Below, one piece after another: positions 1 through 9,476 of a DNA stretch of 64,000 bases. Origin of the DNA: Janthinobacterium sp. 344 (lineage in GTDB: Bacteria > Pseudomonadota > Gammaproteobacteria > Burkholderiales > Burkholderiaceae_D); contig NZ_FOKL01000002.1 in assembly GCF_900112025.1 (NCBI RefSeq), forward strand, positions 272,339-336,338, in the 5' to 3' direction. Under the pieces are notes generated by a model. The model did not search any database. It had not been told where the DNA came from and saw nothing but the letters and a program-made list of their open reading frames with translations. The translations under genes and the position numbers were made by a program. Each line of letters starts with the position of its first letter. Position 1 is the first letter of the stretch.

Positions 1-664
1 TGGCATGGCCATGCCACAAGACGCGCAACTGCTCCAGCGCCTCGATGGCTTCCAGCGGCGAGGCGGACAGGCCAGGATACGCTTGCAGGAACGCATTGCT
101 GTAGGCATACAGGCCGATATGCCGCAGCGGCACATAGCCTGCCGGCAGGCTGTCCTTCGACTGCGCAAAGCCGTCGCGGTGCCACGGGATGGTGGCGCGC
201 GAAAAATATAGCGCGCGGCCGTTTTTGTCCAGCACCACCTTGACGACGTTCGGGTTGAACGCATCGGCCACGTCATGCAGCGGATGGGCGCACGTGGCCA
301 TGGGGACGGCCGCGCTGATCTGCGCGGCGCAGGCGGCCAGCAAGGCCGGATCGATCAGCGGCTCGTCGCCCTGCAGGTTGACGACGACGGCGTCGGGCGG
401 CAAGTCCAGCGTGCGCGCCACTTCGGCGATGCGGTCCGTGCCCGACGGATGGTCGGCGCGCGTCATGCACACTTCCACGTTGTGCGCGGCGCAGGCGGCG
501 CGGATGTCGTCGTGGTCGGTGGCGACGATGACGCGGGCGGCGCCCGACAAGGCCGCCTGCTCGGCCACGCGCACCACCATGGGCTTGCCGCCCAGGTCAG
601 CCAGCGGCTTGTTGGGCAGGCGCGTCGAGGCCAGGCGGGCCGGGATGATGACGATGAACGCCAT
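1..664 (-). CDS. kdsB: CMP-KDO synthetase (3-deoxy-manno-octulosonate cytidylyltransferase), 3' end cut by window edge
   Basis: Activates Kdo as CMP-Kdo for the inner core of lipopolysaccharide; a cytoplasmic enzyme. I translated the minus strand from the ATG at 664. It opens [20 protein letters not shown], the N-terminal nucleotide-binding signature of the KdsB family, and continues through [10 protein letters not shown], the conserved substrate-loop motif. About 221 codons are visible. Family members are about 250-260 residues, so roughly the last 30-40 residues lie outside the window. It follows trm112 with only 2 bp between them and should be co-transcribed with lpxK-trm112. Reading frame and family are secure; only the C-terminus is unseen. 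Confidence 0.95.
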   Translation of the reverse strand, partial: MAFIVIIPARLASTRLPNKPLADLGGKPMVVRVAEQAALSGAARVIVATDHDDIRAACAAHNVEVCMTRADHPSGTDRIAEVARTLDLPPDAVVVNLQGDEPLIDPALLAACAAQISAAVPMATCAHPLHDVADAFNPNVVKVVLDKNGRALYFSRATIPWHRDGFAQSKDSLPAGYVPLRHIGLYAYSNAFLQAYPGLSASPLEAIEALEQLRVLWHGHA

Positions 665-666
665 CC

Positions 667-843
667 TTATTCCACTGCGTCGAGCAGGGTGCGCGCCTCG
701 TCCGCCCACATGATGGGGATGCCATCGCGGATCGGGTAGGCCAGGCGGTCGGCGCGGCAAATCAGTTCCTGCGCCTTCTTATCGTGTTCAAGCGGACCCT
801 TGCAAACAGGGCAGACCAGGATATCAAGCAGTCGAGCGTCCAC
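667..843 (-). CDS. Trm112 family small zinc-binding protein (YcaR-like)
   Basis: A 58-residue protein, [18 protein letters not shown]..., with the CPVC pair and a later single Cys (ELICRAD) typical of bacterial Trm112/YcaR proteins. In other organisms Trm112 activates methyltransferases; the bacterial role is poorly known. I chose the GTG at 843 rather than an upstream ATG because the family starts with (M)DARLLDIL and GGAGAAAT lies just upstream. The start lies inside the 3' end of lpxK (20 bp overlap), which suggests translational coupling. Placement between lpxK and kdsB is the usual order in Burkholderiales. Confidence 0.9.
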   Translation of the reverse strand: MDARLLDILVCPVCKGPLEHDKKAQELICRADRLAYPIRDGIPIMWADEARTLLDAVE

Positions 844-1879
844 GACATTTCTCCACAATTTGTTGGGCCAGCGCGCGATCGATGCGCGCACTGACGGGGA
901 CGACCCACAGTCTCGGGTCATCTTTGAGATATTCAATTTGCGCACATTTTACTGCATCCTTCTCGGTGATCAAGATCACATCCGTGTCGAGCGCGGCAAA
1001 TGGCTGGTCGAGGAAGTCATGATGGTCGGGCAGGGGCAGCTCCGTAAAATGCAATCCGGCGCCGCGCAGCATGCTGAAAAACCGCTGCGGATTGCCGATG
1101 CCGGCCGCCGCCACGATGCGCCGGCCGCTGGCCGCCAGGCTCGCCAGCGGCAGTTGTTCGCTACGGTCGGCCAGGCGCTCGGCCACGCCACCCGCCAGCA
1201 GCATCTGCACCACCAGGGTGGCGGGCGGCGCCACCTGCGCCACCAGCGCCGGAGTCAACTCGGGCACATTGATCACCGTCACGTCGCGCCGGCGGCGCGG
1301 CGATTCGCGCAGGGGCCCGGCCGGCAGCAGCCAGCCATTGCCGGCGCCGCGGCCGTCGAACAGCACGATTTCCACGTCGCGCTGCAAGGCGTAGTGCTGC
1401 AAGCCGTCGTCCGTGACCAGCACGTCGACCTCCGGGTGCGCGGCCAGCAGCGCCCTGCCCGCTTGCGCGCGGTCGCGCCCCACCATCACGGGACAGCCGC
1501 CATGCTGGAAGATCAGCAGCGGCTCGTCGCCCACCTGCCGCGGCGTGGAACTGGCGCTGACGGCGCGCGGCGCGCGGTCGGCGCTGCCATGGCCGCGCGA
1601 AATGACGCCCGGACGCATGCCTGCGTCGCGCAAGGCTTGCACCAGCCAGATCGTCAGCGGCGTCTTGCCCGTGCCGCCAATAAAGATGTTGCCGACGACG
1701 ACGACGGGCACAGGCAGGCGCGCCGATTTCAGGATATTGGCACGGTACAGGCCGCGCCGCACGGCGCTCAGGGCGCCGAACAGCAGGGACACGGGCCACA
1801 GCGCGCACGCCAGCGGCCCGCGACGCAGCCAGGCGCGGGTGAGAGTGGATTCAAGCTTGGCGGGGGAGGATGTGGGCAT
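824..1879 (-). CDS. lpxK: Tetraacyldisaccharide 4'-kinase
   Basis: Phosphorylates the 4' position of the lipid A disaccharide, the sixth step of the Raetz pathway, at the inner face of the cytoplasmic membrane. The 351-residue protein has a hydrophobic, basic N-terminus ([20 protein letters not shown]) that would sit at the membrane, followed by a P-loop, [12 protein letters not shown] (about residues 63-74), and VISRGHG, both hallmarks of LpxK. Length is normal for the family. The 3' end overlaps trm112 by 20 bp. An intergenic stretch of about 110 bp with a hairpin repeat separates it from exbD upstream. Confidence 0.96.
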   Translation of the reverse strand: MPTSSPAKLESTLTRAWLRRGPLACALWPVSLLFGALSAVRRGLYRANILKSARLPVPVVVVGNIFIGGTGKTPLTIWLVQALRDAGMRPGVISRGHGSADRAPRAVSASSTPRQVGDEPLLIFQHGGCPVMVGRDRAQAGRALLAAHPEVDVLVTDDGLQHYALQRDVEIVLFDGRGAGNGWLLPAGPLRESPRRRRDVTVINVPELTPALVAQVAPPATLVVQMLLAGGVAERLADRSEQLPLASLAASGRRIVAAAGIGNPQRFFSMLRGAGLHFTELPLPDHHDFLDQPFAALDTDVILITEKDAVKCAQIEYLKDDPRLWVVPVSARIDRALAQQIVEKCRGRSTA

Positions 1880-1899
1880 GCGGTGAGGAGTAAAGGGCT

Positions 1900-1966
1900 G
1901 GGGTCTGACTTGGCGGGTCAGACCCCAATTTAAAATCCGGGGTCAGACCCGGCGGGTCTGACCCCA
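1900..1966. repeat. Dispersed GGGGTCAGACC hairpin element, copy 1 (two hairpins)
   Basis: Two adjacent palindromes. GGGGTCTGAC (1900-1909) pairs with GTCAGACCCC (1917-1926), and GGGGTCAGACCC (1939-1950) pairs perfectly over 12 bp with GGGTCTGACCCC (1954-1965) around a 3-nt loop. It lies in the gap between the exbD stop and the lpxK start and may act as a terminator or attenuator. Related elements lie at 33408-33471 and 62011-62071, each also just beyond the 3' end of a minus-strand gene. Confidence 0.85.
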
Positions 1967-1993
1967 GCACTGCGATTGGGGTTGAACAAGCGC

Positions 1994-2434
1994 TTACTTG
2001 CCGCCCGCTTGCGCCGCAAACGTCAGCTTTTCATAGCCGGCCAGGCGTGCCGCCTCCATGACGTGGATGACCATCTGGTGCATGGCGAACTGGTCGGCGT
2101 TGACCACCACCACGGGCGTCTGCGCCGGCGCCTTGCCGCCGTTGGCCGCCTTCGCCGCCGCCTGCAAGGCGTCGGCCAGGCCGGCCACGTCGCGGAACGA
2201 GACCGGTTCGCGGTTCACCGTATAGTTGCCCTTGGCGTCGATGGTGACGTCGATCTGCTGCGGCTTTTCCTTCGCCTGTTCGGCGTCGGCCGTGGGCAAG
2301 GTGATCTGCAGCTCCGTAAACTTGCTGTAGGTGGTGCTGACCATGAGGAAGATCAGGATCACCAGCAGCACGTCGATGAACGGGATCAGGTTGATTTCGG
2401 GGTCTTCACGCCCCTTGCCTCTGCGGAAGTTCAT
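1994..2434 (-). CDS. exbD: ExbD/TolR family biopolymer transport protein
   Basis: Inner-membrane component of the proton-driven TonB energising complex. The 146-residue protein begins MNFRRGKGREDPEINLIPFI and has one N-terminal membrane helix (DVLLVILIFLMVSTTY). The Asp in FIDVLLV is the conserved proton-path residue. A periplasmic domain follows, with TELQITLPTAD and a C-terminal helix. It overlaps the end of exbB by 4 bp (ATGA-type junction), so the two are translationally coupled. Close family TolR cannot be excluded by sequence alone, but the position next to lpxK is typical of exbD in this order. Confidence 0.93.
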   Translation of the reverse strand: MNFRRGKGREDPEINLIPFIDVLLVILIFLMVSTTYSKFTELQITLPTADAEQAKEKPQQIDVTIDAKGNYTVNREPVSFRDVAGLADALQAAAKAANGGKAPAQTPVVVVNADQFAMHQMVIHVMEAARLAGYEKLTFAAQAGGK

Positions 2435-3036
2435 TTGCGGCCACTGTGGACAATGTCGACGAACTTGACCGCCTGCTGCTCCATATCAATGACGAAGCTG
2501 TCCACAAGGGCGCGGAAGTGACGGTAGAACACCAGGGTCGGCATGGCGATGGCCAGGCCAAAGCCCGTGTTGTACAGGGCGACGGAAATACCGTGCGCCA
2601 ATTGTGCGGGATTGGAGCCGCTGGCGTTTTGCGAACCGAAGATCTCGATCATGCCGACCACCGTGCCAAACAGGCCCATCAACGGTGCCAGCGTGGCGAT
2701 GGTGCCCAGCGTCGTCAGGTAGCGTTCCAGCACGTGGGCCACGCCGCTGCCCGCCTCTTCGATCGATTCCTTCATCACCTCGCGCGGCGCGTCGACGTTG
2801 CGCAGCGCGGCGGCCAGCACCACGCCCAGCGGCGAATTGTCTTCCAGCTTGGCCACCGTGTCGGGCGTGATCTTGCCGTTGCGATATACCTGCACCACTT
2901 CATCGAACAGTTTGCGGGGCAGGATCTTGGCGCGCCGCAAATACAGCAAGCGCTCGATGATCAGGGCCAGCGCCACGATGGAAGCGATCAATAACAGCCA
3001 GATGGGCCAGCCAGCGGCCTGGAAGATAGCGAGCAA
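2431..3036 (-). CDS. exbB: MotA/TolQ/ExbB proton channel family protein
   Basis: Forms the proton channel with ExbD and powers TonB; integral inner-membrane protein. The 201-residue protein has an N-terminal helix (WPIWLLLIASIVALALIIERLLYL) and the family core LTTLGTIATLAPLMGLFGTV (about residues 107-126), followed by a third helix with GISVALYNTGFGLAIAMPTL. The start is a TTG at 3036, chosen because AGGAG lies six bases upstream and no in-frame ATG is better placed. With exbD it would serve the TonB receptors in this window (5869-8316 and perhaps 29823-31391). Confidence 0.93.
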   Translation of the reverse strand: MLAIFQAAGWPIWLLLIASIVALALIIERLLYLRRAKILPRKLFDEVVQVYRNGKITPDTVAKLEDNSPLGVVLAAALRNVDAPREVMKESIEEAGSGVAHVLERYLTTLGTIATLAPLMGLFGTVVGMIEIFGSQNASGSNPAQLAHGISVALYNTGFGLAIAMPTLVFYRHFRALVDSFVIDMEQQAVKFVDIVHSGRK

Positions 3037-3231
3037 AAGAAACTCCTGGTAATGGGAAGGCGGACTATGGCCTGAACAGCATGTATTGTACCCAGCGCCG
3101 TAGCCGGCGGCGCAAGCAATTGCGCGCCGGCGGCGGAATGGCGCAATGTAGCGCGTTGACGCGCCGGCGGCAAGTGGCGCCCGCGCGCACCGTTATGCAC
3201 AGCCTGCGGCACGCCCCCGCCTGCGGCAGCC

Positions 3232-4290
3232 AGTTTTGCACATTTTATGTGGATAAGATTGTGAGCAAGCATGAACATCAGACGCCAAGTCATTGATTTA
3301 CATCAGGATTATCCTCCTGCGCAAAATACAGGCATAGCAGCTTATCGCGCTTAGTCAATGTCAGAGAATCAACAAAATAAAAGTTCTGCACATTTACTGT
3401 GGACAAGATTGTGCGCAAGGCGGTGGAATTCGCATAAGCCACTGATTTTAAAGATAATTATATCGCTGAGTAAAAATGTGGCAGGCAGCTATCCAGCCGG
3501 CCTTGGGCGGGCCATAAAGTTCTGCACACAATCTGTGGACAAGATTGTGTGCAAGCGCAAAGATCGGCGCTAAGTACATTGATTTATATCGTTTTTATTG
3601 GCCTGCATAAAAATGTGGCAAGGGTGGAAAAGGCCGCTTTTTCCGCACACATTTGGCCGCGACATGCCACTTTTCCACCGCCGCTGCAGTTCCACACATA
3701 AAGTGTGGATAAGATTGTGAGCAAGCCGATTGACTCCATGCAAGACCCTTGATTTCAAAGGACTTTTTTTCACTGCTGAAAAATGAGGCAGATAAATGGC
3801 GGCGCGCAGCGATGGAAAAGTGCGCCACACGGTGAAACGATTTATGCGGTTTTGCACACATTCTGTGGATAAGATTGTGAGCAAGGCGCCCGCTTGCATG
3901 CTAGGTCATTGATTTATATAGCCTTATTCAGGTTGCGCAAAAAGAAGGCAAGCCAGGCAATGGGCCTGGCGATGGCTCGCCCCGCCCGCCTGGTGGAGTT
4001 CTGCACATTTTTTGTGGATAAGATTGTGCGCAAGGCCAGGCATGCGATACTAAGCCCTTGATTCATCAACGCTTTATTTCCATGCGCAAAAATGTGGCAG
4101 AGTATTTTTTATCCACCGCCACCGAGCAATCCGGGCCTGTTGTGCTGGACAAAAAGTTCCGCACACTTTCTGTGGATAACTTTGTGCGTAAGTGGCACGC
4201 GCTTCACTGATGTGCTTGATATTAAAGGACTTTTTCCCTCTGCACGCAAATCAAGCACCCGGAAATTCATCATGAAATCAAATACTTAGA
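3232..4290. repeat. Seven-copy modular repeat array with DnaA-box-like cores, between exbB and xseA
   Basis: The non-coding 1.3 kb divergent region holds seven direct copies starting near 3232, 3382, 3517, 3688, 3849, 3997 and 4154. Each has a core resembling AGTTCTGCACA, 4-5 nt, then TGTGGATAAGATTGTG and GCAAG. TGTGGATAA (reverse complement of TTATCCACA, the consensus DnaA box) lies at 3248, 3704, 3864, 4013 and 4171; the copies at 3398 and 3534 read TGTGGACAA. An AT-rich block (cattgattt-like) starts 43 nt after the box start in six copies and 42 in one. An A-rich block (aaaaatgtggca-like) starts at 74-75 nt in six copies and at 77 in the last, degenerate copy. Only the linkers between units vary, giving box-to-box distances of 150, 136, 170, 160, 149 and 158. 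TTCTGCACA, five bases before the box, is a one-mismatch DnaA box in the opposite orientation. A further TTATGCACA is at 3193-3201. The role is inferred, not shown. Confidence 0.9.
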
Positions 4291-4317
4291 AATAGATCTT
4301 GTTGTTTTGCGCGATAT

Positions 4318-4345
4318 ATGACATAAGCATGACCTCGCCGATAAT
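4318..4345 (+). promoter_or_regulatory. Candidate promoter for xseA
   Basis: ATGACA (4318-4323; five of six to TTGACA), a 16-bp spacer and GATAAT (4340-4345; five of six to TATAAT) lie 32 bp before the xseA ATG and downstream of the last repeat unit. No other good hexamer pair is seen nearer the gene. Prediction by eye only. Confidence 0.5.
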
Positions 4346-4376
4346 ATGTGGACAGTTCCCTCCCCCATAGCACCAG

Positions 4377-5738
4377 ATGATGACCGATACCCCCACCGAC
4401 AGCGGCTTTGCCGCCCCGCCCGTGCTGACCGTCAGCGCCCTGAACCAGGCCGTCGCGCGCCTGCTCGAACGCTCGTTCCCGCTGACCTGGATCGCCGGCG
4501 AGATTTCCAACTTCACGCGCGCCGCCTCCGGCCACTGGTATTTCACCTTGAAGGATGACGGCGCCCAGGTGCGCGCCGTGATGTTCCGCGGCCGCGCCCA
4601 GTACGCCGGCTTCACCCCGCGCGAAGGCGACAAGGTGGAAGTGCGCGCGCTCGTCACCCTGTATGGCGCGCGCGGCGATTACCAGATCAACGTGGAAGCC
4701 ATCCGCCGCGCCGGCGTGGGCGCCCTGTATGAAGCGTTCCAGCGCCTGAAGGAAAAGCTGGCCGCGCAAGGGCTCTTCGACCCCGAGCGCAAGCGCGCCA
4801 TTCCCATGTTCGCGCGCACGATCGGCATCGTCACCAGCCCGCAGGCGGCCGCCCTGCGCGACGTGCTGATCGCGCTCAAGCGCCGCGCGCCGCACGTGGC
4901 CATCATTCTGTATCCGACGCCCGTGCAGGGCCAGCAGGCGCCCGAGAGAATCGCGCAAGCCATCCGCACGGCGTCCACCAGGGCCGAGTGCGACGTGCTG
5001 CTGGTGTGCCGTGGCGGCGGCAGCATCGAGGATCTGTGGTCGTTCAACGATGAAGGCGTGGCGCATGCGATCGCCGACTGCGTCATGCCCGTCATCAGCG
5101 GCGTGGGCCACGAGACGGACTTCACCATCGCCGACTTCGCGGCCGACCTGCGGGCGGCCACGCCGACGGCGGCGGCCGAACTGGCGGCCACGCCGCGCGC
5201 CGACTGGCTCGCTTCCTTGCGCGCCGATGCGGCGGACCTGCGCCGCGCCATGCGGCGCTGCCTCGACGACGCGGCGCAGACCCTGGACCGCCACAGCCGC
5301 CGCCTGCTCAATCCCAAGGCGCAGCTGCGGCAGCAGCGCCTGCAGCTGCTGGCCCTGTCGACGGCCATGACGCACGCCGCGCGCGCGCCGCTGAACCAGT
5401 CGCAATATGCGCTGGAACGGCTGCGCGCGCGCTGGGCCAACCTGCGCCCCGACGTCACGGCGCCGCGCGCCCGCCTGGCCGAAGCGCAGCGCCGCAGCGG
5501 CGCGGCCATGGCGCAGCAGCTGGGCCAGCGGCGCCACCGCCTCGACGGCCTGGCGGCGCAGCTGGAACTGCTCAACCCCCAGCGCACCCTGGAACGCGGC
5601 TATGCCATCCTGCGCGATGAAAAGGGGCAGATCGTGCGCTCGCCGGCGCAGCTGCAGGCGCGCCAGAACGTCAACGTGCGCCTGGCCGAAGGCAGCGCGC
5701 AGGTCGGCATCGCCAGCGTGCAAGCGACCCTGGAATAA
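4377..5738 (+). CDS. xseA: Exodeoxyribonuclease VII large subunit
   Basis: Catalytic large subunit of the bidirectional single-strand exonuclease VII, used in mismatch repair and DNA-damage processing in the cytoplasm. The 453-residue protein starts with an OB-fold ([40 protein letters not shown]). The catalytic domain follows, with [32 protein letters not shown] and [18 protein letters not shown]. The C-terminal half is a long Ala/Arg/Gln-rich coiled coil. Two ATGs (4377, 4380) are adjacent and no clear Shine-Dalgarno is visible. The stop lies in the first unit of a 12-bp tandem repeat. The small subunit xseB is not in the window. Confidence 0.96.
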   Translation: MMTDTPTDSGFAAPPVLTVSALNQAVARLLERSFPLTWIAGEISNFTRAASGHWYFTLKDDGAQVRAVMFRGRAQYAGFTPREGDKVEVRALVTLYGARGDYQINVEAIRRAGVGALYEAFQRLKEKLAAQGLFDPERKRAIPMFARTIGIVTSPQAAALRDVLIALKRRAPHVAIILYPTPVQGQQAPERIAQAIRTASTRAECDVLLVCRGGGSIEDLWSFNDEGVAHAIADCVMPVISGVGHETDFTIADFAADLRAATPTAAAELAATPRADWLASLRADAADLRRAMRRCLDDAAQTLDRHSRRLLNPKAQLRQQRLQLLALSTAMTHAARAPLNQSQYALERLRARWANLRPDVTAPRARLAEAQRRSGAAMAQQLGQRRHRLDGLAAQLELLNPQRTLERGYAILRDEKGQIVRSPAQLQARQNVNVRLAEGSAQVGIASVQATLE

Positions 5739-5786
5739 GCGCTGGAACAAGCGCTGGAACAAGCGCTGGAACAAGCGCTGGCATAA
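5730..5786 (+). repeat. 12-bp tandem repeat at the 3' end of xseA
   Basis: CTGGAATAAGCG (5730-5741) is followed by three CTGGAACAAGCG units (5742-5777) and CTGGCATAA. The repeat is in the xseA frame. The xseA stop TAA (5736-5738) corresponds to CAA in the other units, and the next in-frame stop is at 5784-5786. Without that single base difference the protein would end in ALEQ repeats. Confidence 0.9.
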
Positions 5787-5811
5787 AAAAGGCCGGGGAA
5801 GCTCCCCGGCC
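5784..5811 (-). terminator. Terminator downstream of the TonB receptor gene
   Basis: A perfect 9-bp stem, GGCCGGGGA (5791-5799) with TCCCCGGCC (5803-5811), 3-nt loop. An A-run (5785-5790) on its left becomes a T-run when read on the minus strand, as expected for transcription coming from the receptor gene. It may also slow transcripts leaving xseA. Confidence 0.85.
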
Positions 5812-5868
5812 CAACACCTTCCGCTACTGAGTGGACTGCGACTGCAACTGCCCTTTCACACTACCGCA

Positions 5869-8316
5869 TTAAAACTTCATCGACACGCGCGCGCCGAACG
5901 TGCGCGGCGCGTTGTAGAAGGCGCCGTAGATCTGCTGCGTGGGCTGGCATGGCATGCCCACATCCGTGCACAGCTCCAGCACGTCGAGCTTGACGGCCTT
6001 GTCGGTGGCGTTCTGCACGAACGCTTCCACCGTGTATGCCTTGTTCGCCGGCTGGAAACGCAGGCTCAGGTCCAGGGTCGTGTAGGCTTCCTGGCGCTTG
6101 ACGCCGGCGTGGCCCGGCACGTCGCCGTTGAAGGCTCCCGCCCCCACGTAGGACATGGTTTCATAGTGCACGGAGGCGCGCGGCGTGAGCTGGCCGCCGG
6201 CCACATTGAAGTCATGTTCGTACTGCACCGTGGTGGAAAACTTCGGCGCGTGCTTCATGGTGCTGCCGCCCACGTTCACCAGCGGCGCCGTCGAACCGCA
6301 GGCCTGGCCATTCGCGCGCGCCGCATCCACGTCGCACGAGAGGAAATCGTCGTACACGGCTTTCAGCCAGGTGGCGTTGCCCGTCAGGCGGTCCACCTTC
6401 GTTGGACGCCAGACCCACTCCGCTTCCAGGCCCTTGACGGTGGCGCCGGCCGCGTTGAAGTTGGCCAGCACGCTGTTGACCACCTGCGATTCGAGCTTGT
6501 CCTTGTACTTCATCACGAAGGCATCGAGGTTCAGCGTCAGTTCGCGGTTCAGCAAGTCCGACTTGAAGCCGATCTCGTAGCTGGTCAGCTTTTCCGGCTT
6601 GGTGGTGGCGCCGCCGTCGCCCATGGCCGGCGAATGGAAACCCGTCGTCACGGAACCGAACAGCAGCATGTCCGGCCGCAGCTTGTACTCGATGCGGCCC
6701 AGCCAGGTGGCTTGCCCATATTTCAGGTCCGCCGTGTTGTCGCCCGGCGTATTGCCGCAGGTTGCCGCCGTGATGGCGCCGCCCGGTCCGATATTGTGCG
6801 TGTTGGCCAGGCCCGTGCCCGGCGTGACCAGCTGCGCCATCTGGTCCGGCGTGAGCACGGTGGTGCCCAGCGGCGTGTTGGCGGGCCAGTTCGGGCAGGC
6901 CCAGTTCTGCCCGCCGATATCGAACTTGTGGTCCTTCGTGTAGCGCGCGCCGGCCGTCAGCTTGATCCGGTCCGTCACCTGCTGGCTGACCTGGCCGAAC
7001 ACGGCTTTCGATTTGAGCTGGCGGTCGCCCTGGATGAAGGACATCGACGACGCATACTGGCCCACCGTCGGCTGCACGAAGATCACGGCGCCGTTGGCGA
7101 TATCCTGCTGCACGGCGGCCTGCGAAATCTGGCTGCGGTCGATATCGAAGCGCACCTTGTTCTTTTCATTGAAGAGGAACAGGCCGGCCACCCACTGGAA
7201 CGGCGCCTCGTCGTCCGAGCGCGCCTGCAGCTCATGCGAATAACTGTCGAACTGCGCCCAGTCGGTGCGGTTTTCCGACTTGAAGCCGGGGAACAGGCCC
7301 GCGTCCGCATCGTTGCTGTTCTGGCGCTTGTAGCGGCTCCAGCTGCCCAGGTACGTGAAGTCCAGCGCCTCCGTCGGCTTGTAATTGAGCTTGCCCTTGT
7401 AGGTCAAAATCGACTGGTCCAGGGTGCCCGGCGTGTCGATCAGGGCCGAGCGCAGCTTCGTTCCCGGCGCCGGTTCGGCGGCCAGGAAGACATTGCCGGC
7501 ACCCTGGTCGAGGAAGTAGTCGGCGATGAAGGTGCCGCGCAGCTGCGGCGTGAACTTCCACAGCAGCGAGGCGCGCACGCCCATCTGGTCGCCCGCGCCA
7601 TACTTGGCCGTGCCCGGCATGACGTTCGAGCCGCGGCGGAAATCCACCGTGCCATCGTGGCTATCCTTGATGGCGGCGATGCGCAGCGCCACGTCGTCGG
7701 AAAACGGGATGTTGATCATGCCCTGCGTCTGCAGGTGGCGGTAGTCGCCCACGGTGATGCCGGCCGAACCCATGAACTTGGACGTATTCGGCGCGGCCGA
7801 CACCAGGTTGACGGCGCCCGCCGTCGAATTGCGGCCATTTAAGGTGCCCTGCGGTCCGCGCGCCACCTCCACGTGACTCAAGTCATACATCAGCGCCGTG
7901 GCGCCCTGGGGACGCGGCGAATACACGCCGTCGACATAAAAGGCGACGGCCGGGTCGCCCAGCTCCGTGTGGTTGGCCGAGCCCACGCCGCGCATGTAGA
8001 CGTGCACGCCGCCCGAGTCGCCATGCTGCTCGACGACGAGGCTGGGCACCATGGTGGCCAGCGAGGCCAGGTCTTTCACTTGATTGTTTTGCAGGGTGTC
8101 CTGGTTGAAGGCGGTGACGGCCAGCGGCGTCTCCTGCACGAAGGTGTTGCGGCGCGTGGCCGTGACGACGATGCGGTCCATCTGTTCGGCTGGCTGGGCC
8201 GCCGTGGCCTTGTCGGCATCTTGCGCCATGGCGGTGCCGCTGCCAAGCAGGATGCACTGGGCGAAGGTCGCATGCGCCAGGCTGAAGGCGATGGTGTTGC
8301 GTTTGAGCTGTTGCAT
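5869..8316 (-). CDS. TonB-dependent outer-membrane receptor of the carbohydrate locus
   Basis: Gated outer-membrane importer, here probably for an oligosaccharide. I start at the ATG at 8316 (815 residues) because AGGAGA lies nine bases upstream and the protein then opens with a signal peptide ending in GTAMAQ. A TonB box (MDRIVVTATRR, about residues 46-56) follows. The plug domain has VKDLASLATMVPSL, MRGVGSANH and VEVARGPQGTLNGRNSTAGA. The long beta-barrel ends in the usual aromatic residue (SMKF). It is the last gene of a minus-strand series after the ATPase (106 bp gap), so the sugar locus includes its own receptor. The substrate is inferred from neighbours; the family alone (siderophore-like receptors) does not show it. 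Confidence 0.92.
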   Translation of the reverse strand: MQQLKRNTIAFSLAHATFAQCILLGSGTAMAQDADKATAAQPAEQMDRIVVTATRRNTFVQETPLAVTAFNQDTLQNNQVKDLASLATMVPSLVVEQHGDSGGVHVYMRGVGSANHTELGDPAVAFYVDGVYSPRPQGATALMYDLSHVEVARGPQGTLNGRNSTAGAVNLVSAAPNTSKFMGSAGITVGDYRHLQTQGMINIPFSDDVALRIAAIKDSHDGTVDFRRGSNVMPGTAKYGAGDQMGVRASLLWKFTPQLRGTFIADYFLDQGAGNVFLAAEPAPGTKLRSALIDTPGTLDQSILTYKGKLNYKPTEALDFTYLGSWSRYKRQNSNDADAGLFPGFKSENRTDWAQFDSYSHELQARSDDEAPFQWVAGLFLFNEKNKVRFDIDRSQISQAAVQQDIANGAVIFVQPTVGQYASSMSFIQGDRQLKSKAVFGQVSQQVTDRIKLTAGARYTKDHKFDIGGQNWACPNWPANTPLGTTVLTPDQMAQLVTPGTGLANTHNIGPGGAITAATCGNTPGDNTADLKYGQATWLGRIEYKLRPDMLLFGSVTTGFHSPAMGDGGATTKPEKLTSYEIGFKSDLLNRELTLNLDAFVMKYKDKLESQVVNSVLANFNAAGATVKGLEAEWVWRPTKVDRLTGNATWLKAVYDDFLSCDVDAARANGQACGSTAPLVNVGGSTMKHAPKFSTTVQYEHDFNVAGGQLTPRASVHYETMSYVGAGAFNGDVPGHAGVKRQEAYTTLDLSLRFQPANKAYTVEAFVQNATDKAVKLDVLELCTDVGMPCQPTQQIYGAFYNAPRTFGARVSMKF

Positions 8317-8422
8317 TGTTGTTGTCTCCTGTACCGCTGGTTGAATGATGATCACATAGCTCTTTGGCTACTGCTGCACATTTTTTGGGTGTCAATCTGA
8401 AGTCATGTCGCCTCCGTGCGGG

Positions 8423-9475
<1,053 letters not shown>

Positions 9476-9476
9476 C

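Noticed and set aside
3081..4289. Short open frames inside the repeat array, several containing FCT..VDKIV-like peptides
   Set aside because: The peptides come from the repeated DNA core falling in different frames; unit spacing (150, 136, 170, 160, 149, 158) does not keep frame and no ribosome-binding sites are seen.
3232..4290. CRISPR-like array
   Set aside because: Repeat units are about 100 bp and diverged, linkers vary from roughly 35 to 70 bp, and no cas gene is present.
3232..4290. Chromosomal oriC
   Set aside because: No dnaA, dnaN, gyrB, rpmH or gidA gene is nearby; only the boxes resemble an origin.
5407..7842. Very long plus-strand open frame opposite the TonB receptor
   Set aside because: High GC at third positions of the true minus-strand gene creates long shadow frames; the translated sequence is His/Arg-rich with no domain.
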